A stretch of 63,902 nt of DNA from Xanthomarina spongicola. Lineage in GTDB: Bacteria; Bacteroidota; Bacteroidia; Flavobacteriales; Flavobacteriaceae. Both the position numbers and the translations under genes were made by a program. The notes under the pieces are model-generated. The model worked only from the letters and a program-made list of their open reading frames with translations, made no database searches and had not been told where the DNA came from. Positions 24,977 to 33,949 of this stretch are shown one piece after another. Position 1 is the first letter of the stretch. The number at the start of each line of letters is the position of its first letter. The stretch lies in the NCBI RefSeq assembly GCF_003148645.1, contig NZ_QGGP01000011.1:1-63902 (forward strand), read 5' to 3'.

Positions 24977-27529
24977 ATGGACGATAATTTTTCCCCAAGA
25001 GTAAAAGATGTTATTGCTTATAGCAAAGAAGAAGCACTACGTTTAGGTCATGATTTTATTGGCACTGAACACTTAATGCTTGGTTTATTACGCGATGGTA
25101 GTGGCAAAGCAATAAATATATTAAATGCGTTAGAAATAGATTTAAATCATTTAAGACGAAAAGTAGAAATTTTAAGTCCTGCAAATCCTAACATTGCTGT
25201 AGTGTCAAACGAAAAAAAGAATTTACATCTAACTAGACAAGCAGAACGTGCTTTAAAAACAACATTTTTAGAAGCTAAACTTTTTCAAAGTACTTCTATT
25301 AATACAGCACATTTACTTTTGTGCATTTTAAGGAACGAAAATGATCCCACTACAAAACTTTTAAATAAACTTAAAATTGATTACGATAACGCTAAAGAAC
25401 AATTTAAACATATGATTACTAATGACGACGAATATATAGAACCAAAAGCTGAATCTTTTCAAGACGATGATGATGCATCTTCAGAAGACGATGGTTCTAA
25501 AGAGAATTTATTTAATTCTCCAACTTCTAAAACAAATAAAAAATCTAAAACTCCTGTTTTAGATAATTTTGGACGTGATCTTACAGCTATGGCTGAAGAA
25601 GGCAAACTTGATCCTGTAGTTGGAAGAGAAAAAGAAATTGAACGTGTCTCACAAATATTAAGTAGAAGAAAGAAAAACAATCCTCTTCTTATTGGAGAAC
25701 CAGGTGTTGGTAAATCTGCTATTGCAGAAGGTTTAGCAAACAGAATTATTAGCAAAAAAGTTTCAAGAATATTATTTAATAAACGTGTTGTAACTCTTGA
25801 TTTGGCAAGTTTAGTTGCTGGAACAAAATACAGAGGACAGTTTGAAGAACGAATGAAAGCTGTAATGAATGAACTTGAAAAGAATGATGATATTATTCTT
25901 TTTATTGATGAAATACACACCATAGTTGGTGCAGGTGGAGCTACTGGAAGCTTAGATGCTTCAAACATGTTTAAACCTGCTTTAGCTCGTGGAGAAATTC
26001 AATGTGTTGGAGCAACAACTTTAGACGAATACAGACAATACATTGAAAAAGATGGCGCTTTAGAACGTCGTTTTCAAAAGGTAATAATTGAGCCTACTAC
26101 TGTTGAAGAAACAATCGAGATACTAAATAACATAAAAGATAAATACGAAAGTCATCATCATGTAGATTATACACCTGAAGCTATTGAAGCTTGTGTAAAA
26201 TTAACTAATAGATACATGACAGATCGTTTTTTACCAGACAAAGCTATCGATGCTTTAGATGAAGCTGGTTCTCGTGTTCATATTAAAAACATTAATGTTC
26301 CAAAACAAGTTTTAGATTTAGAGAAACAATTAGAAGCTGTTAGAGAAACAAAATCTTCTGTTGTTAAAAAGCAAAAATATGAAGAGGCAGCTAAATTAAG
26401 AGACGACGAGAAACGTCTTGAAAAAGAATTAGCTATTGCTCAAGAAAAATGGGAAGAAGAAACTAAGTTGCATAGAGAAATTGTTACCGAAGATAATGTA
26501 GCAGATGTTGTTTCTATGATGACTGGTATTCCTGTTAATAGAATAGCGCAAACAGAAAGCAATAAACTAGCACTTTTACCAGATTTAATTAAAGGAAAAG
26601 TTATTGGACAAGATGAAGCTGTTGCCAAGGTTGTAAAAGCAATTCAAAGAAACAGAGCTGGACTTAAAGACCCAAACAAACCAATTGGTTCGTTTATATT
26701 TTTAGGGCAAACTGGTGTTGGAAAAACGCAATTAGCTAAAGTGCTTTCTAAACAATTATTCGACAGTGAAGATTCTTTAATTAGAATTGATATGAGTGAA
26801 TACATGGAGAAATTTGCAATCTCAAGATTGGTTGGAGCTCCTCCAGGATACGTAGGTTATGAAGAAGGTGGTCAATTAACTGAAAAAATAAGACGTAAAC
26901 CTTATTCAGTTGTTTTACTTGATGAAATTGAAAAGGCACATCCAGATGTATTTAATATGTTACTTCAAGTATTAGACGATGGCTTTTTAACAGATAGCTT
27001 AGGTAGAAAAATTGATTTTAGAAATACGATTATTATAATGACTTCGAATATTGGTTCTAGAAAATTAAAAGACTTTGGAACTGGTGTTGGTTTTGGAACT
27101 GCTTCGCAAAAAGCTCAAGAAGATGCTAATGCAAGAAGTGTTATTGAAAATGCACTTAAAAAAGCATTTGCTCCAGAATTTCTAAACAGAATTGACGATG
27201 TAGTCGTGTTTAACGCATTAGAAAGAGAAGATATTGATAAGATAATAGATATTGAGTTAGAGCAATTAGTTAATCGTATTAAATCTCTTGGCTATACGCT
27301 TAAATTAACAAAAAAAGCTAAAGATTACATTGCTAATAAAGGTTTCGATAAACAATATGGAGCTAGACCTTTAAAGAGAGCTATTCAAAAATATATTGAA
27401 GATAAATTAGCAGAAGAAATTATCAACGCTAAAATCCATGAAGGAGATATAATAAATATGGATTTAGACTCAAAAACAAAAGAATTAACAGTTAAAATTG
27501 AAAAGGCAAAAAATACAACTAAATCTTAA
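24977..27529 (+). CDS. clpC: ClpC-type AAA+ unfoldase of the Clp protease
   Basis: The 850-residue protein has a Clp N-domain (two repeats, about 1-145), an acidic linker, AAA-1 with Walker A GEPGVGKS (residue ~241), a UVR/M-domain segment (YEEAAKLRDDEKRLEKEL, about 470-490) and AAA-2 with Walker A GQTGVGKT (residue ~577), ending with the C-terminal D2-small domain. The short middle domain with UVR motif marks ClpC rather than ClpB. It unfolds proteins for ClpP and needs an adaptor in other phyla. The gene ends at an intrinsic terminator. Confidence 0.95.
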   Translation: MDDNFSPRVKDVIAYSKEEALRLGHDFIGTEHLMLGLLRDGSGKAINILNALEIDLNHLRRKVEILSPANPNIAVVSNEKKNLHLTRQAERALKTTFLEAKLFQSTSINTAHLLLCILRNENDPTTKLLNKLKIDYDNAKEQFKHMITNDDEYIEPKAESFQDDDDASSEDDGSKENLFNSPTSKTNKKSKTPVLDNFGRDLTAMAEEGKLDPVVGREKEIERVSQILSRRKKNNPLLIGEPGVGKSAIAEGLANRIISKKVSRILFNKRVVTLDLASLVAGTKYRGQFEERMKAVMNELEKNDDIILFIDEIHTIVGAGGATGSLDASNMFKPALARGEIQCVGATTLDEYRQYIEKDGALERRFQKVIIEPTTVEETIEILNNIKDKYESHHHVDYTPEAIEACVKLTNRYMTDRFLPDKAIDALDEAGSRVHIKNINVPKQVLDLEKQLEAVRETKSSVVKKQKYEEAAKLRDDEKRLEKELAIAQEKWEEETKLHREIVTEDNVADVVSMMTGIPVNRIAQTESNKLALLPDLIKGKVIGQDEAVAKVVKAIQRNRAGLKDPNKPIGSFIFLGQTGVGKTQLAKVLSKQLFDSEDSLIRIDMSEYMEKFAISRLVGAPPGYVGYEEGGQLTEKIRRKPYSVVLLDEIEKAHPDVFNMLLQVLDDGFLTDSLGRKIDFRNTIIIMTSNIGSRKLKDFGTGVGFGTASQKAQEDANARSVIENALKKAFAPEFLNRIDDVVVFNALEREDIDKIIDIELEQLVNRIKSLGYTLKLTKKAKDYIANKGFDKQYGARPLKRAIQKYIEDKLAEEIINAKIHEGDIINMDLDSKTKELTVKIEKAKNTTKS

Positions 27530-27551
27530 CTGTTAGACCTTACTATACTTG

Positions 27552-27587
27552 AAAACGTCATTAATTACTTTTAATGGCGTTTTTTTA
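27552..27587 (+). terminator. Terminator of clpC
   Basis: AACGTCATTAA and TTAATGGCGTT form an 11-bp stem with one G-T pair, followed by T7. Confidence 0.85.
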
Positions 27588-27608
27588 TATTTACATAAAT
27601 ATATTCTG

Positions 27609-27616
27609 TAATTTTG
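27609..27616 (+). promoter_or_regulatory. TAnnTTTG -7 element of the STAS-like gene
   Basis: TAATTTTG matches the -7 consensus, 26 bp before the ATG at 27642. Confidence 0.5.
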
Positions 27617-27641
27617 CAAATAAATTAATACTTACAAACAT

Positions 27642-28019
27642 ATGTCAAATATGTTATCATTTTCATTTGGCAAAGTAACCATTTATGACAATTACTTAGT
27701 ATTTGTTATGAACGAAGGCATTACAGTAACCCCAGAATATAACGATGTTTTAGTGGACATTGCTGATACTTACTTTAGTAATAAGAATTTTGTTTATATT
27801 ACTCATAGAATTAATTCTTATTCTGTAGACCCTAATATCTATTTTAAAACATCTCAAATAAAAAACCTTATTGGTTTTGCTGTAGTAACTGGAGATAAAA
27901 TTTATAGAGATAATATCTCGTTAGAAAAGACCTTTTTCTCGAAACCATTTAAAAGCTTTAATAAGCTAGAAAAAGCTATAGAATGGGCAAATAAACTTTG
28001 CGAAGAAAGCAGTAAATAA
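27642..28019 (+). CDS. Small STAS/SpoIIAA-like protein, unknown function
   Basis: This 125-residue protein has no signal peptide or membrane segment. The alternation of strands and helices, with an aromatic-rich middle (NFVYITHRINSYSVDP, about 49-64) and a last amphipathic helix (KLEKAIEWANKL), resembles the STAS/SEC14-like SpoIIAA fold found in small flavobacterial proteins. I infer the fold and see no motif for an activity. Its own -7 element and the terminator before it show it is transcribed alone. It converges with hutH, whose stop lies one base away. Confidence 0.6.
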   Translation: MSNMLSFSFGKVTIYDNYLVFVMNEGITVTPEYNDVLVDIADTYFSNKNFVYITHRINSYSVDPNIYFKTSQIKNLIGFAVVTGDKIYRDNISLEKTFFSKPFKSFNKLEKAIEWANKLCEESSK

Positions 28020-28020
28020 A

Positions 28021-29529
28021 TTACATTAATTCATTGGCATCAATAGAAAGCGTCTCAATAAAGTTTATAGATGCTTCAATATCTTTAAATAACTCTCTAT
28101 CGAAAGCTACAAAAGGGACTTCGTTTCTATAGACAGTTAAAAAAGACTCAATGAATTCTGAAGATTTTAAAGGCGTTCTTAAACTTAATGCTTGAGACCC
28201 ATTAAATAATTCTATTGCTAAAACTCGTTTTACATTTTCAATTAATTTAGAGGCTTGTGTTGCAGCATTGGCTCCCATACTTACATGGTCTTCCTGTCCA
28301 TTACTAGAAACAATACTATCTATACTTGCTGGAGTTGCTAATTGTTTATTAGCACTAACAATACTTGCAGCTGTATATTGAGGAATCATAAACCCAGAAT
28401 TTAGCCCAGGACTATCAACTAAAAAAGCTGGTAAACCACGTAAACCAGACACTAATTGAAACACACGTCTTTCAGAAATGTTTCCTATTTCAGCCATAGA
28501 AATTTTTAGATAATCTAATGCCAGAGCTAAAGGTTGACCATGAAAATTACCACCAGAAATAATTTCATCTTCTTTTGAAAAAATATTTGGGTTATCTGTT
28601 ACCGAATTAATCTCTGTAATAAATGTTTTTTCCACAAAAGCTAAAGTATCTTTTGTTGCTCCATGAACTTGAGGGATGCATCTAAAAGAATAAGGGTCTT
28701 GAACATGAACTTTCTCTTGTTCAATCAATTCACTTCCTTCAAGAAACTCTCTAACTCGTTCGGCAGTTTTTAATTGCCCATTATGAGGTCTCACTAAATG
28801 AACTAACTCATTAAACGGTTCTATTCTACCATCAAAAGCATCTAAAGAAACACTTCCTATTAAATCTGCTAAATAAGATAATTTATAAGATTCTAAAAGT
28901 AAATGAATACCATAAGCACTCATAAATTGTGTTCCATTTAAAAGCGCTAATCCTTCTTTAGATTGCAGTGCTATTGGTTCCCAATTAAAAGTCTTTAAAA
29001 TTTCTTCACCAGAAAAAAGTTTGCCTTTATAAGTTACTTCTCCCTTTCCAATTAATGGTAATGCCAAATGTGCTAAAGGTGCTAAATCTCCTGATGCACC
29101 CAAAGATCCTTGAGTGAAAATTATTGGCGTAATATTATTATTATAAAAATCAATTAAGCGTTCAACAGTAAGTAATTGAACACCACTATGTCCATAACTT
29201 AAAGACTGTATTTTAAGCAAGAGCATGAGTTTTACTATAGCTTGAGGCACCAAATCTCCTGTGCCACAAGCATGAGACATCATTAAATTCTCTTGAAGTT
29301 TTGTTAGATTTTCTTTAGAAATCTTCACATTATATAACGATCCAAAACCAGTATTAATACCATAAATAGGTTTATCTTGATTCTTTAATTTATCGTTTAA
29401 ATAATTTCTACAATTTGAGATTTTTTCAATCGATTCTTCAGAAAGTTGCAACTTTTTTTCTTCATAAATTATAGTATGAAGAGTTTTTAAATCTAGAGTT
29501 TTCGAAGATATATAATGAATGTTGTCCAT
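28021..29529 (-). CDS. hutH: Histidine ammonia-lyase
   Basis: The enzyme removes ammonia from L-histidine to give urocanate. The MIO prosthetic group forms from the A-S-G triad in GSLGASGDLAPL. I start the gene at MDNIHYIS (29529), which puts the triad at residues 145-147, close to the usual 142-144. A start seven codons upstream (29550) is also open. Other conserved segments are YGINTGFGSL (MIO access loop) and VHDPY-like VQDPYSFRC. No hutU, hutI or hutG is near, so the rest of histidine breakdown must be encoded elsewhere, or the enzyme serves another aromatic amino acid. Confidence 0.9.
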   Translation of the reverse strand: MDNIHYISSKTLDLKTLHTIIYEEKKLQLSEESIEKISNCRNYLNDKLKNQDKPIYGINTGFGSLYNVKISKENLTKLQENLMMSHACGTGDLVPQAIVKLMLLLKIQSLSYGHSGVQLLTVERLIDFYNNNITPIIFTQGSLGASGDLAPLAHLALPLIGKGEVTYKGKLFSGEEILKTFNWEPIALQSKEGLALLNGTQFMSAYGIHLLLESYKLSYLADLIGSVSLDAFDGRIEPFNELVHLVRPHNGQLKTAERVREFLEGSELIEQEKVHVQDPYSFRCIPQVHGATKDTLAFVEKTFITEINSVTDNPNIFSKEDEIISGGNFHGQPLALALDYLKISMAEIGNISERRVFQLVSGLRGLPAFLVDSPGLNSGFMIPQYTAASIVSANKQLATPASIDSIVSSNGQEDHVSMGANAATQASKLIENVKRVLAIELFNGSQALSLRTPLKSSEFIESFLTVYRNEVPFVAFDRELFKDIEASINFIETLSIDANELM

Positions 29530-29600
29530 AGTATTTGTAATAGATTCCAAAATTCAACATTACAAACCTTTTATGCAAACATTTGTTAATAATTAATGGT

Positions 29601-29634
29601 TTTGATGAAAAATCTAAAATATCTTCTATTTTTG
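29601..29634 (+). promoter_or_regulatory. Promoter of the TlpA-like gene
   Basis: TTTG (29601-29604) lies 22 bp upstream of TATTTTTG (29627-29634), close to the Bacteroidetes -33/-7 pair. Both boxes sit in a direct repeat TTTGATGAAAAAT (29601-29613 and 29631-29643). The ATG follows at 29655. Confidence 0.6.
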
Positions 29635-29654
29635 ATGAAAAATAAACAAACACA

Positions 29655-30710
29655 ATGAAAAAAATTCTATTTCTATTTAGCTTAATTGCTGTAATTTCTT
29701 GTAAAGAAGAGCAAAAACCAAAAGACTTCATGACTTTCTCAGGAAAAATCATTGATAAAAATAGTGATTCTATAGTCATTAGAAATGAAACCTATTCTAA
29801 AACCATAAAAGTAAATGAAGATGGAACATTTAAAGATACTTTAAAGGTTAAAACTGGTAATTATAGTTTTTATGATGGAGGAGAAAGTACTAGCTTATTC
29901 TTACAAAATGGTTATGACCTTTCAATGTCTTTAGACACCAAAATGTTTGATGAAACTATTAAATACACAGGCATTGGCTCAGAATCTAATAACTATTTAG
30001 CTGAAAAATCTTTAATGCAAGAAACACTTTTTCCTCCAAGCCTTTTTGATTTTGAAGAAACTGAATTTAAATCTGCACTTTCTAATATAAATTCTAAAAG
30101 AATTAGCTTTTTGAATGAAAACAAGAATATAGATTCAACACTATATCGTATTGAAAAAGAAAATATTGACAAATTCGAAGGTGAATACTTAGAATACTAC
30201 TCGAAGCAAGAAGAAATGAATAAGGCAAGAGCAGCTAAGTTTGCTGACTTTATTGGACAGCCTTCACCAATTTTTACTAATTATGAAAATTATGAAGGAG
30301 GCAATTCATCCTTAAACGACTTAAAAGGTAAATATGTATATATAGATATATGGGCAACGTGGTGTGGACCATGTATTGCTGAGATTCCTTCTTTGAAAAA
30401 TGTAGAAAAAGAATATCATGATAAGAATATTGAATTTGTAAGTATTTCTGTAGACAATGGAAGAGGATACAAAAACAGATCTAAAGAAGCTGCCAAAGAG
30501 GGTTGGAAAAATATGATTGCTGAAAAAGAATTAGGAGGTATTCAATTATATGCTGATAAAGATTTTGAATCAGATTTTATACGTGAATATAGAATTAATA
30601 GTATTCCTCGTTTTATCTTAATTGATCCTGATGGGAATGTTGTAAATGCCGATGCGCCTAGACCATCGAGCCCTAAATTAAAAAAGTTATTTGATACCTT
30701 AAGTATCTAA
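29655..30710 (+). CDS. TlpA/ResA-like thiol-disulfide oxidoreductase lipoprotein
   Basis: This 351-residue lipoprotein has lipobox AVISC (Cys16). An N-terminal DUF4369-like beta domain (about 25-115) and a helical linker precede a thioredoxin fold (about 205-345) with the active site WCGPC. The cis-Pro region is SIPRF. It should be anchored in the envelope and reduce or exchange disulfides in exported proteins, as TlpA/ResA do. The two-domain layout is common in Bacteroidetes. It ends at a strong terminator shared with the convergent NnrD/E gene. Confidence 0.9.
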   Translation: MKKILFLFSLIAVISCKEEQKPKDFMTFSGKIIDKNSDSIVIRNETYSKTIKVNEDGTFKDTLKVKTGNYSFYDGGESTSLFLQNGYDLSMSLDTKMFDETIKYTGIGSESNNYLAEKSLMQETLFPPSLFDFEETEFKSALSNINSKRISFLNENKNIDSTLYRIEKENIDKFEGEYLEYYSKQEEMNKARAAKFADFIGQPSPIFTNYENYEGGNSSLNDLKGKYVYIDIWATWCGPCIAEIPSLKNVEKEYHDKNIEFVSISVDNGRGYKNRSKEAAKEGWKNMIAEKELGGIQLYADKDFESDFIREYRINSIPRFILIDPDGNVVNADAPRPSSPKLKKLFDTLSI

Positions 30711-30729
30711 AAAATATAAGTTCACAACT

Positions 30730-30762
30730 AAAAAAGCCACTCAAATTGAGTGGCTTTTTTTT
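30730..30762. terminator. Bidirectional terminator
   Basis: GCCACTCAA and TTGAGTGGC form a perfect stem with A5 before and T8 after, between the convergent TlpA-like and NnrD/E genes. Confidence 0.92.
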
Positions 30763-32317
30763 ATTTTTCTTTAGCTTCTGATTCTGAATTTGGTTGTGGT
30801 TGCTCTGGTTGTTTAAATAAATCTAAATAAGCATTACCAATTGTTTCAATAACATGACTAGCAATTAAACTTTCAAAACCTTTTTCCTCAACTGCAATAT
30901 CTGCCGATTTTCCGTGTAAATAAACACCAAATATACTAGCTACTAATGGATTATATCCTTGTGCAATTAATCCAGTTAAAATTCCAGTTAAAACATCTCC
31001 AGTTCCTGCTGTAGCTAACCCTGGGTTACCTGTTAAATTAACATACAACTTGTCTTCTAAAACAGTAATAGTATGTGCTCCCTTTATAACAATTATAACC
31101 TTATGTTTTTTCGAAAATGCTTTGACTTTCTTTAGTTTATCAAAATCGTCTTTCCATGTTCCAATTAAGCGTTCCAATTCTTTTGGATGCGGTGTTAATA
31201 CAGAGCCTTCTGGAATGTGCTTTAAAAATCCTTTATTTTCAGAAAGTATATTTATGGCATCTGCATCAATAATTAAGGGCACTTTATTTTCCTTTAAGAA
31301 ATCACCAAATGCTTTTGCAGTTTTTGTATTTGTACCTAACCCAATTCCTATACCAATAACTGTTGGACTTATATTAAAATCAATATTGGTAATTATATTT
31401 TCATCTATATCTGTAATTACCATAGCCTCAGGAAAAGAAGATTGGAGAACATTATAACCACATCTAGGAATATAAGAAGTTACTAATCCAGCTCCAGTTG
31501 ATAATGCTGAACGACTTGCTAAAGTAACAGCTCCTATTTTACCATAACTTCCACCAATAATCAATGCATGGCCAAAATTACCTTTGTTAGAAAACTTATT
31601 TCTTGGAATGTAATTTGGAATTACTTCTTGCTTTCCTATTAACTCAGCCTCTGTATGTATTTTGATTAAAAAGTCTCTGTCTATACCAATATCTAAAACT
31701 TCCCATTGAATAGAATATTTAGCTGTGTCTGGTAAAAAGAACACCAGTTTTGGCGATTGAAAACTAAGTGTATGATTTGCCCAAACTACGCCATTTTCAT
31801 CTTCTGGCACTTGATTAGTATGTAATCCTGACGGAATATCTATTGCTAATGTAAAGGCTTTCGATGCCTTAAAATGCTGAAACAATTGTTTTACCCATGA
31901 ATCTACTTCTCTATTTAATCCAATACCAAAAACGGCATCAATTATTATATCATCTACTCCAATTGGTGGAAAATCGCCTTTACAATCTAATAACGTTGGC
32001 CACTCTTTTGTAACGTGTTTAATTTTATCATAATTAACTAAAAAATCTTTCGAACGTTTATCGCTACAATTAACCACATAAGTATTTACATTATAACCAT
32101 GTATTACCAAATGTCTTGCTACAACTAAACCGTCTCCACCATTATTGCCAATGCCACAAAATACATGGATAGGTACTTGAGCTCCTTGCATTCTTACATG
32201 AAGCCAATTAAAAATTTGTAATCCAGCACGTTCCATCAATTCTGTAGATGTAATGTTCTGCCTCTCTGCAGTTAATCTATCTCCTTCGTAAACTTGCTCT
32301 TTAGATAATATTTTCAT
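30761..32317 (-). CDS. nnrD/nnrE: Bifunctional NAD(P)H-hydrate epimerase/dehydratase
   Basis: The 518-residue fusion repairs damaged NAD(P)H. The N-terminal epimerase (YjeF_N, about 1-215) has GIGNNGGDGLVVARHL. The C-terminal ADP-dependent dehydratase (YjeF C-terminal, about 230-495) has a GGSYGKIGA segment and the conserved NPGLATAGTGDVLTG, the nucleotide and hydrate binding loop. Length and order are typical of the fused bacterial form. The last 20 residues are a Pro/Gln/Glu tail without known role. It is transcribed alone, divergent from the GNAT gene. Confidence 0.95.
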   Translation of the reverse strand: MKILSKEQVYEGDRLTAERQNITSTELMERAGLQIFNWLHVRMQGAQVPIHVFCGIGNNGGDGLVVARHLVIHGYNVNTYVVNCSDKRSKDFLVNYDKIKHVTKEWPTLLDCKGDFPPIGVDDIIIDAVFGIGLNREVDSWVKQLFQHFKASKAFTLAIDIPSGLHTNQVPEDENGVVWANHTLSFQSPKLVFFLPDTAKYSIQWEVLDIGIDRDFLIKIHTEAELIGKQEVIPNYIPRNKFSNKGNFGHALIIGGSYGKIGAVTLASRSALSTGAGLVTSYIPRCGYNVLQSSFPEAMVITDIDENIITNIDFNISPTVIGIGIGLGTNTKTAKAFGDFLKENKVPLIIDADAINILSENKGFLKHIPEGSVLTPHPKELERLIGTWKDDFDKLKKVKAFSKKHKVIIVIKGAHTITVLEDKLYVNLTGNPGLATAGTGDVLTGILTGLIAQGYNPLVASIFGVYLHGKSADIAVEEKGFESLIASHVIETIGNAYLDLFKQPEQPQPNSESEAKEK

Positions 32318-32390
32318 TTATATTCAATTGATTTATATGAAGTAAAAATAATACTTTTGAAATCATAAACATATTTATTCTGTTTTTCTA

Positions 32391-32906
32391 ATGACAACAA
32401 TTGTAAAAGCAACTATCAAAGATGCCAAAATACTTTCAAAAATTGGAACACAATCTTTTATAGAATCTCATGGTATAAGTGCTCCAGAAAAAGATATTTC
32501 TAATTACGTAGCATTAAAATTCACTAAAGAAGTTTTTGAAACAGAATTGAAAGATTTGAATAACGTATTTCATGTTTTGTATTATAATGAAAAACCTATT
32601 GGATATTCTAAAATTATATACAATATTTCACAAGATAATATTCCCTTTAAAAACGTTACAAAATTAGAAAGACTCTATGTTTTAGAAGAATTTCATCATT
32701 TAAAATTAGGCTTACAACTTTTTAATTTTAATATCCAAGAGTCTAAAAAACATCATCAAAATGGCATGTGGTTATATACTTGGATAGAAAACCAAAAGGC
32801 TATTAATTTCTATAAAAAAGCTGGTTTTAAGATTGTTGGTAGTTATAATTTTAAAATTTCTGAAACCCACTCAAACCCAAACCACCAGATGCTTTTGGAG
32901 TATTAA
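32391..32906 (+). CDS. GNAT-family N-acetyltransferase
   Basis: This 171-residue GNAT domain begins with IVKATIKDAKILSKIGTQSF, typical of the first strand and helix. The acetyl-CoA loop is LEEFHHLKLGLQLF, a weak version of R/Q-x-x-G-x-G/A. WLYTWIENQKAINFYKKAGFKIVG is the standard C-terminal GNAT motif B. Substrate unknown, though the closest general pattern is of small-molecule or protein N-terminal acetyltransferases. It begins the less conserved pocket 32.4-36.1 kb. Confidence 0.85.
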   Translation: MTTIVKATIKDAKILSKIGTQSFIESHGISAPEKDISNYVALKFTKEVFETELKDLNNVFHVLYYNEKPIGYSKIIYNISQDNIPFKNVTKLERLYVLEEFHHLKLGLQLFNFNIQESKKHHQNGMWLYTWIENQKAINFYKKAGFKIVGSYNFKISETHSNPNHQMLLEY

Positions 32907-33016
32907 CCTTACTTGACCATTTCAATAAAATAGACTAACTTGGTTCCTGCCTATCAATAAGATAATACACTATTTATTAATTAATTGCTGACCTTATTTC
33001 AGTATTAAAATGGATT

Positions 33017-33043
33017 TATATTTGTATGTTATAAGTATATTTG
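33017..33043 (+). promoter_or_regulatory. Tandem TAnnTTTG elements before the LytTR gene
   Basis: Two exact TATATTTG copies at 33017-33024 and 33036-33043 precede the LytTR gene. Either could be its -7 box. The second lies only 10 bp before the proposed TTG start. Confidence 0.45.
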
Positions 33044-33053
33044 AAAAGAAACA

Positions 33054-33860
33054 TTGGAACAATTAATTCACATAAGCGAAAAATTCAAAATTCCGAAAAT
33101 TGGTAAAATACCTTTGTATTTGATTATTGTAATTTTTATTTTTCTATTGGCAGTCCTTCAAGACTATATATACAGTAGTATACAACAAACTGGGTTTTAT
33201 CTATCAGAATCATTACTCTATAATACGTTTTGGGTGTTTTTTATACCTCTTACCATTTTCATAAATCAACTCATTAAAATCATTAATCCTAAAAACAAAT
33301 TAGTCAAACTACCTTTAAATTTAGGAGTTGGAATAACTTTTAGTTTTCTGCATTTAGTATTGTTCACATCTTTATTTGTGTTCGTTAGCCATTTGGTATT
33401 TACACCTCCACATTATTTTTCAAATATTTTTAATGCTGCTTTTTCAAATCAATTTTATATTGCTTTATTATGGTATGTAATTTTTCCTGCAATTTATATT
33501 TCAAAGCTTAAACAAACCAATTTAAACAATATTTATCCCGAAGAAATTAAACTAAAAGTTGGTTCAAAAATTATAATTGTTCCAACTTCATCAATTCAGA
33601 TTATTTCGACTGACAAACCATATTCTGTTATTCACACAAACGACCAAAAAATTTTAGACAATAAAAGTTTAAAGGAATTTGAAACCAAACTCGACCCAAC
33701 TATTTTTTTAAGAGTACATCGCTCAATAATTATAAACGCTTCATACATTAAGGAAATAAAGTCAAGAAGTAATGGCGATTATGACGCTAAACTTGAAAAT
33801 GGCCAAATTATTAGGTTAAGCAGACATTATAGAAGTAATTGGCAGCAACTACTCCAGTAA
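33054..33860 (+). CDS. Membrane-anchored LytTR-type DNA-binding regulator
   Basis: The 268-residue protein has four hydrophobic segments (about 20-40, 52-75, 88-115 and 133-150) and a C-terminal LytTR domain (about 165-268). The domain shows KLKVGSKIIIVPTSSIQIIST, FLRVHRSIIINASYIKEI and GQIIRLSRHYR. LytTR domains bind DNA as beta-sheets. The four-helix sensor without receiver or kinase is common in flavobacteria. The first codon is TTG, and the next in-frame ATG lies far downstream. It probably controls the next gene or envelope functions. Confidence 0.85.
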   Translation: MEQLIHISEKFKIPKIGKIPLYLIIVIFIFLLAVLQDYIYSSIQQTGFYLSESLLYNTFWVFFIPLTIFINQLIKIINPKNKLVKLPLNLGVGITFSFLHLVLFTSLFVFVSHLVFTPPHYFSNIFNAAFSNQFYIALLWYVIFPAIYISKLKQTNLNNIYPEEIKLKVGSKIIIVPTSSIQIISTDKPYSVIHTNDQKILDNKSLKEFETKLDPTIFLRVHRSIIINASYIKEIKSRSNGDYDAKLENGQIIRLSRHYRSNWQQLLQ

Positions 33861-33949
33861 ACTATTTATTCACTCCACACAGATAATTAACAGCAAAATG
33901 CAAAGTAAACAGCCTATTAAATAACTACATTTATTGAAAAACTTCAAAA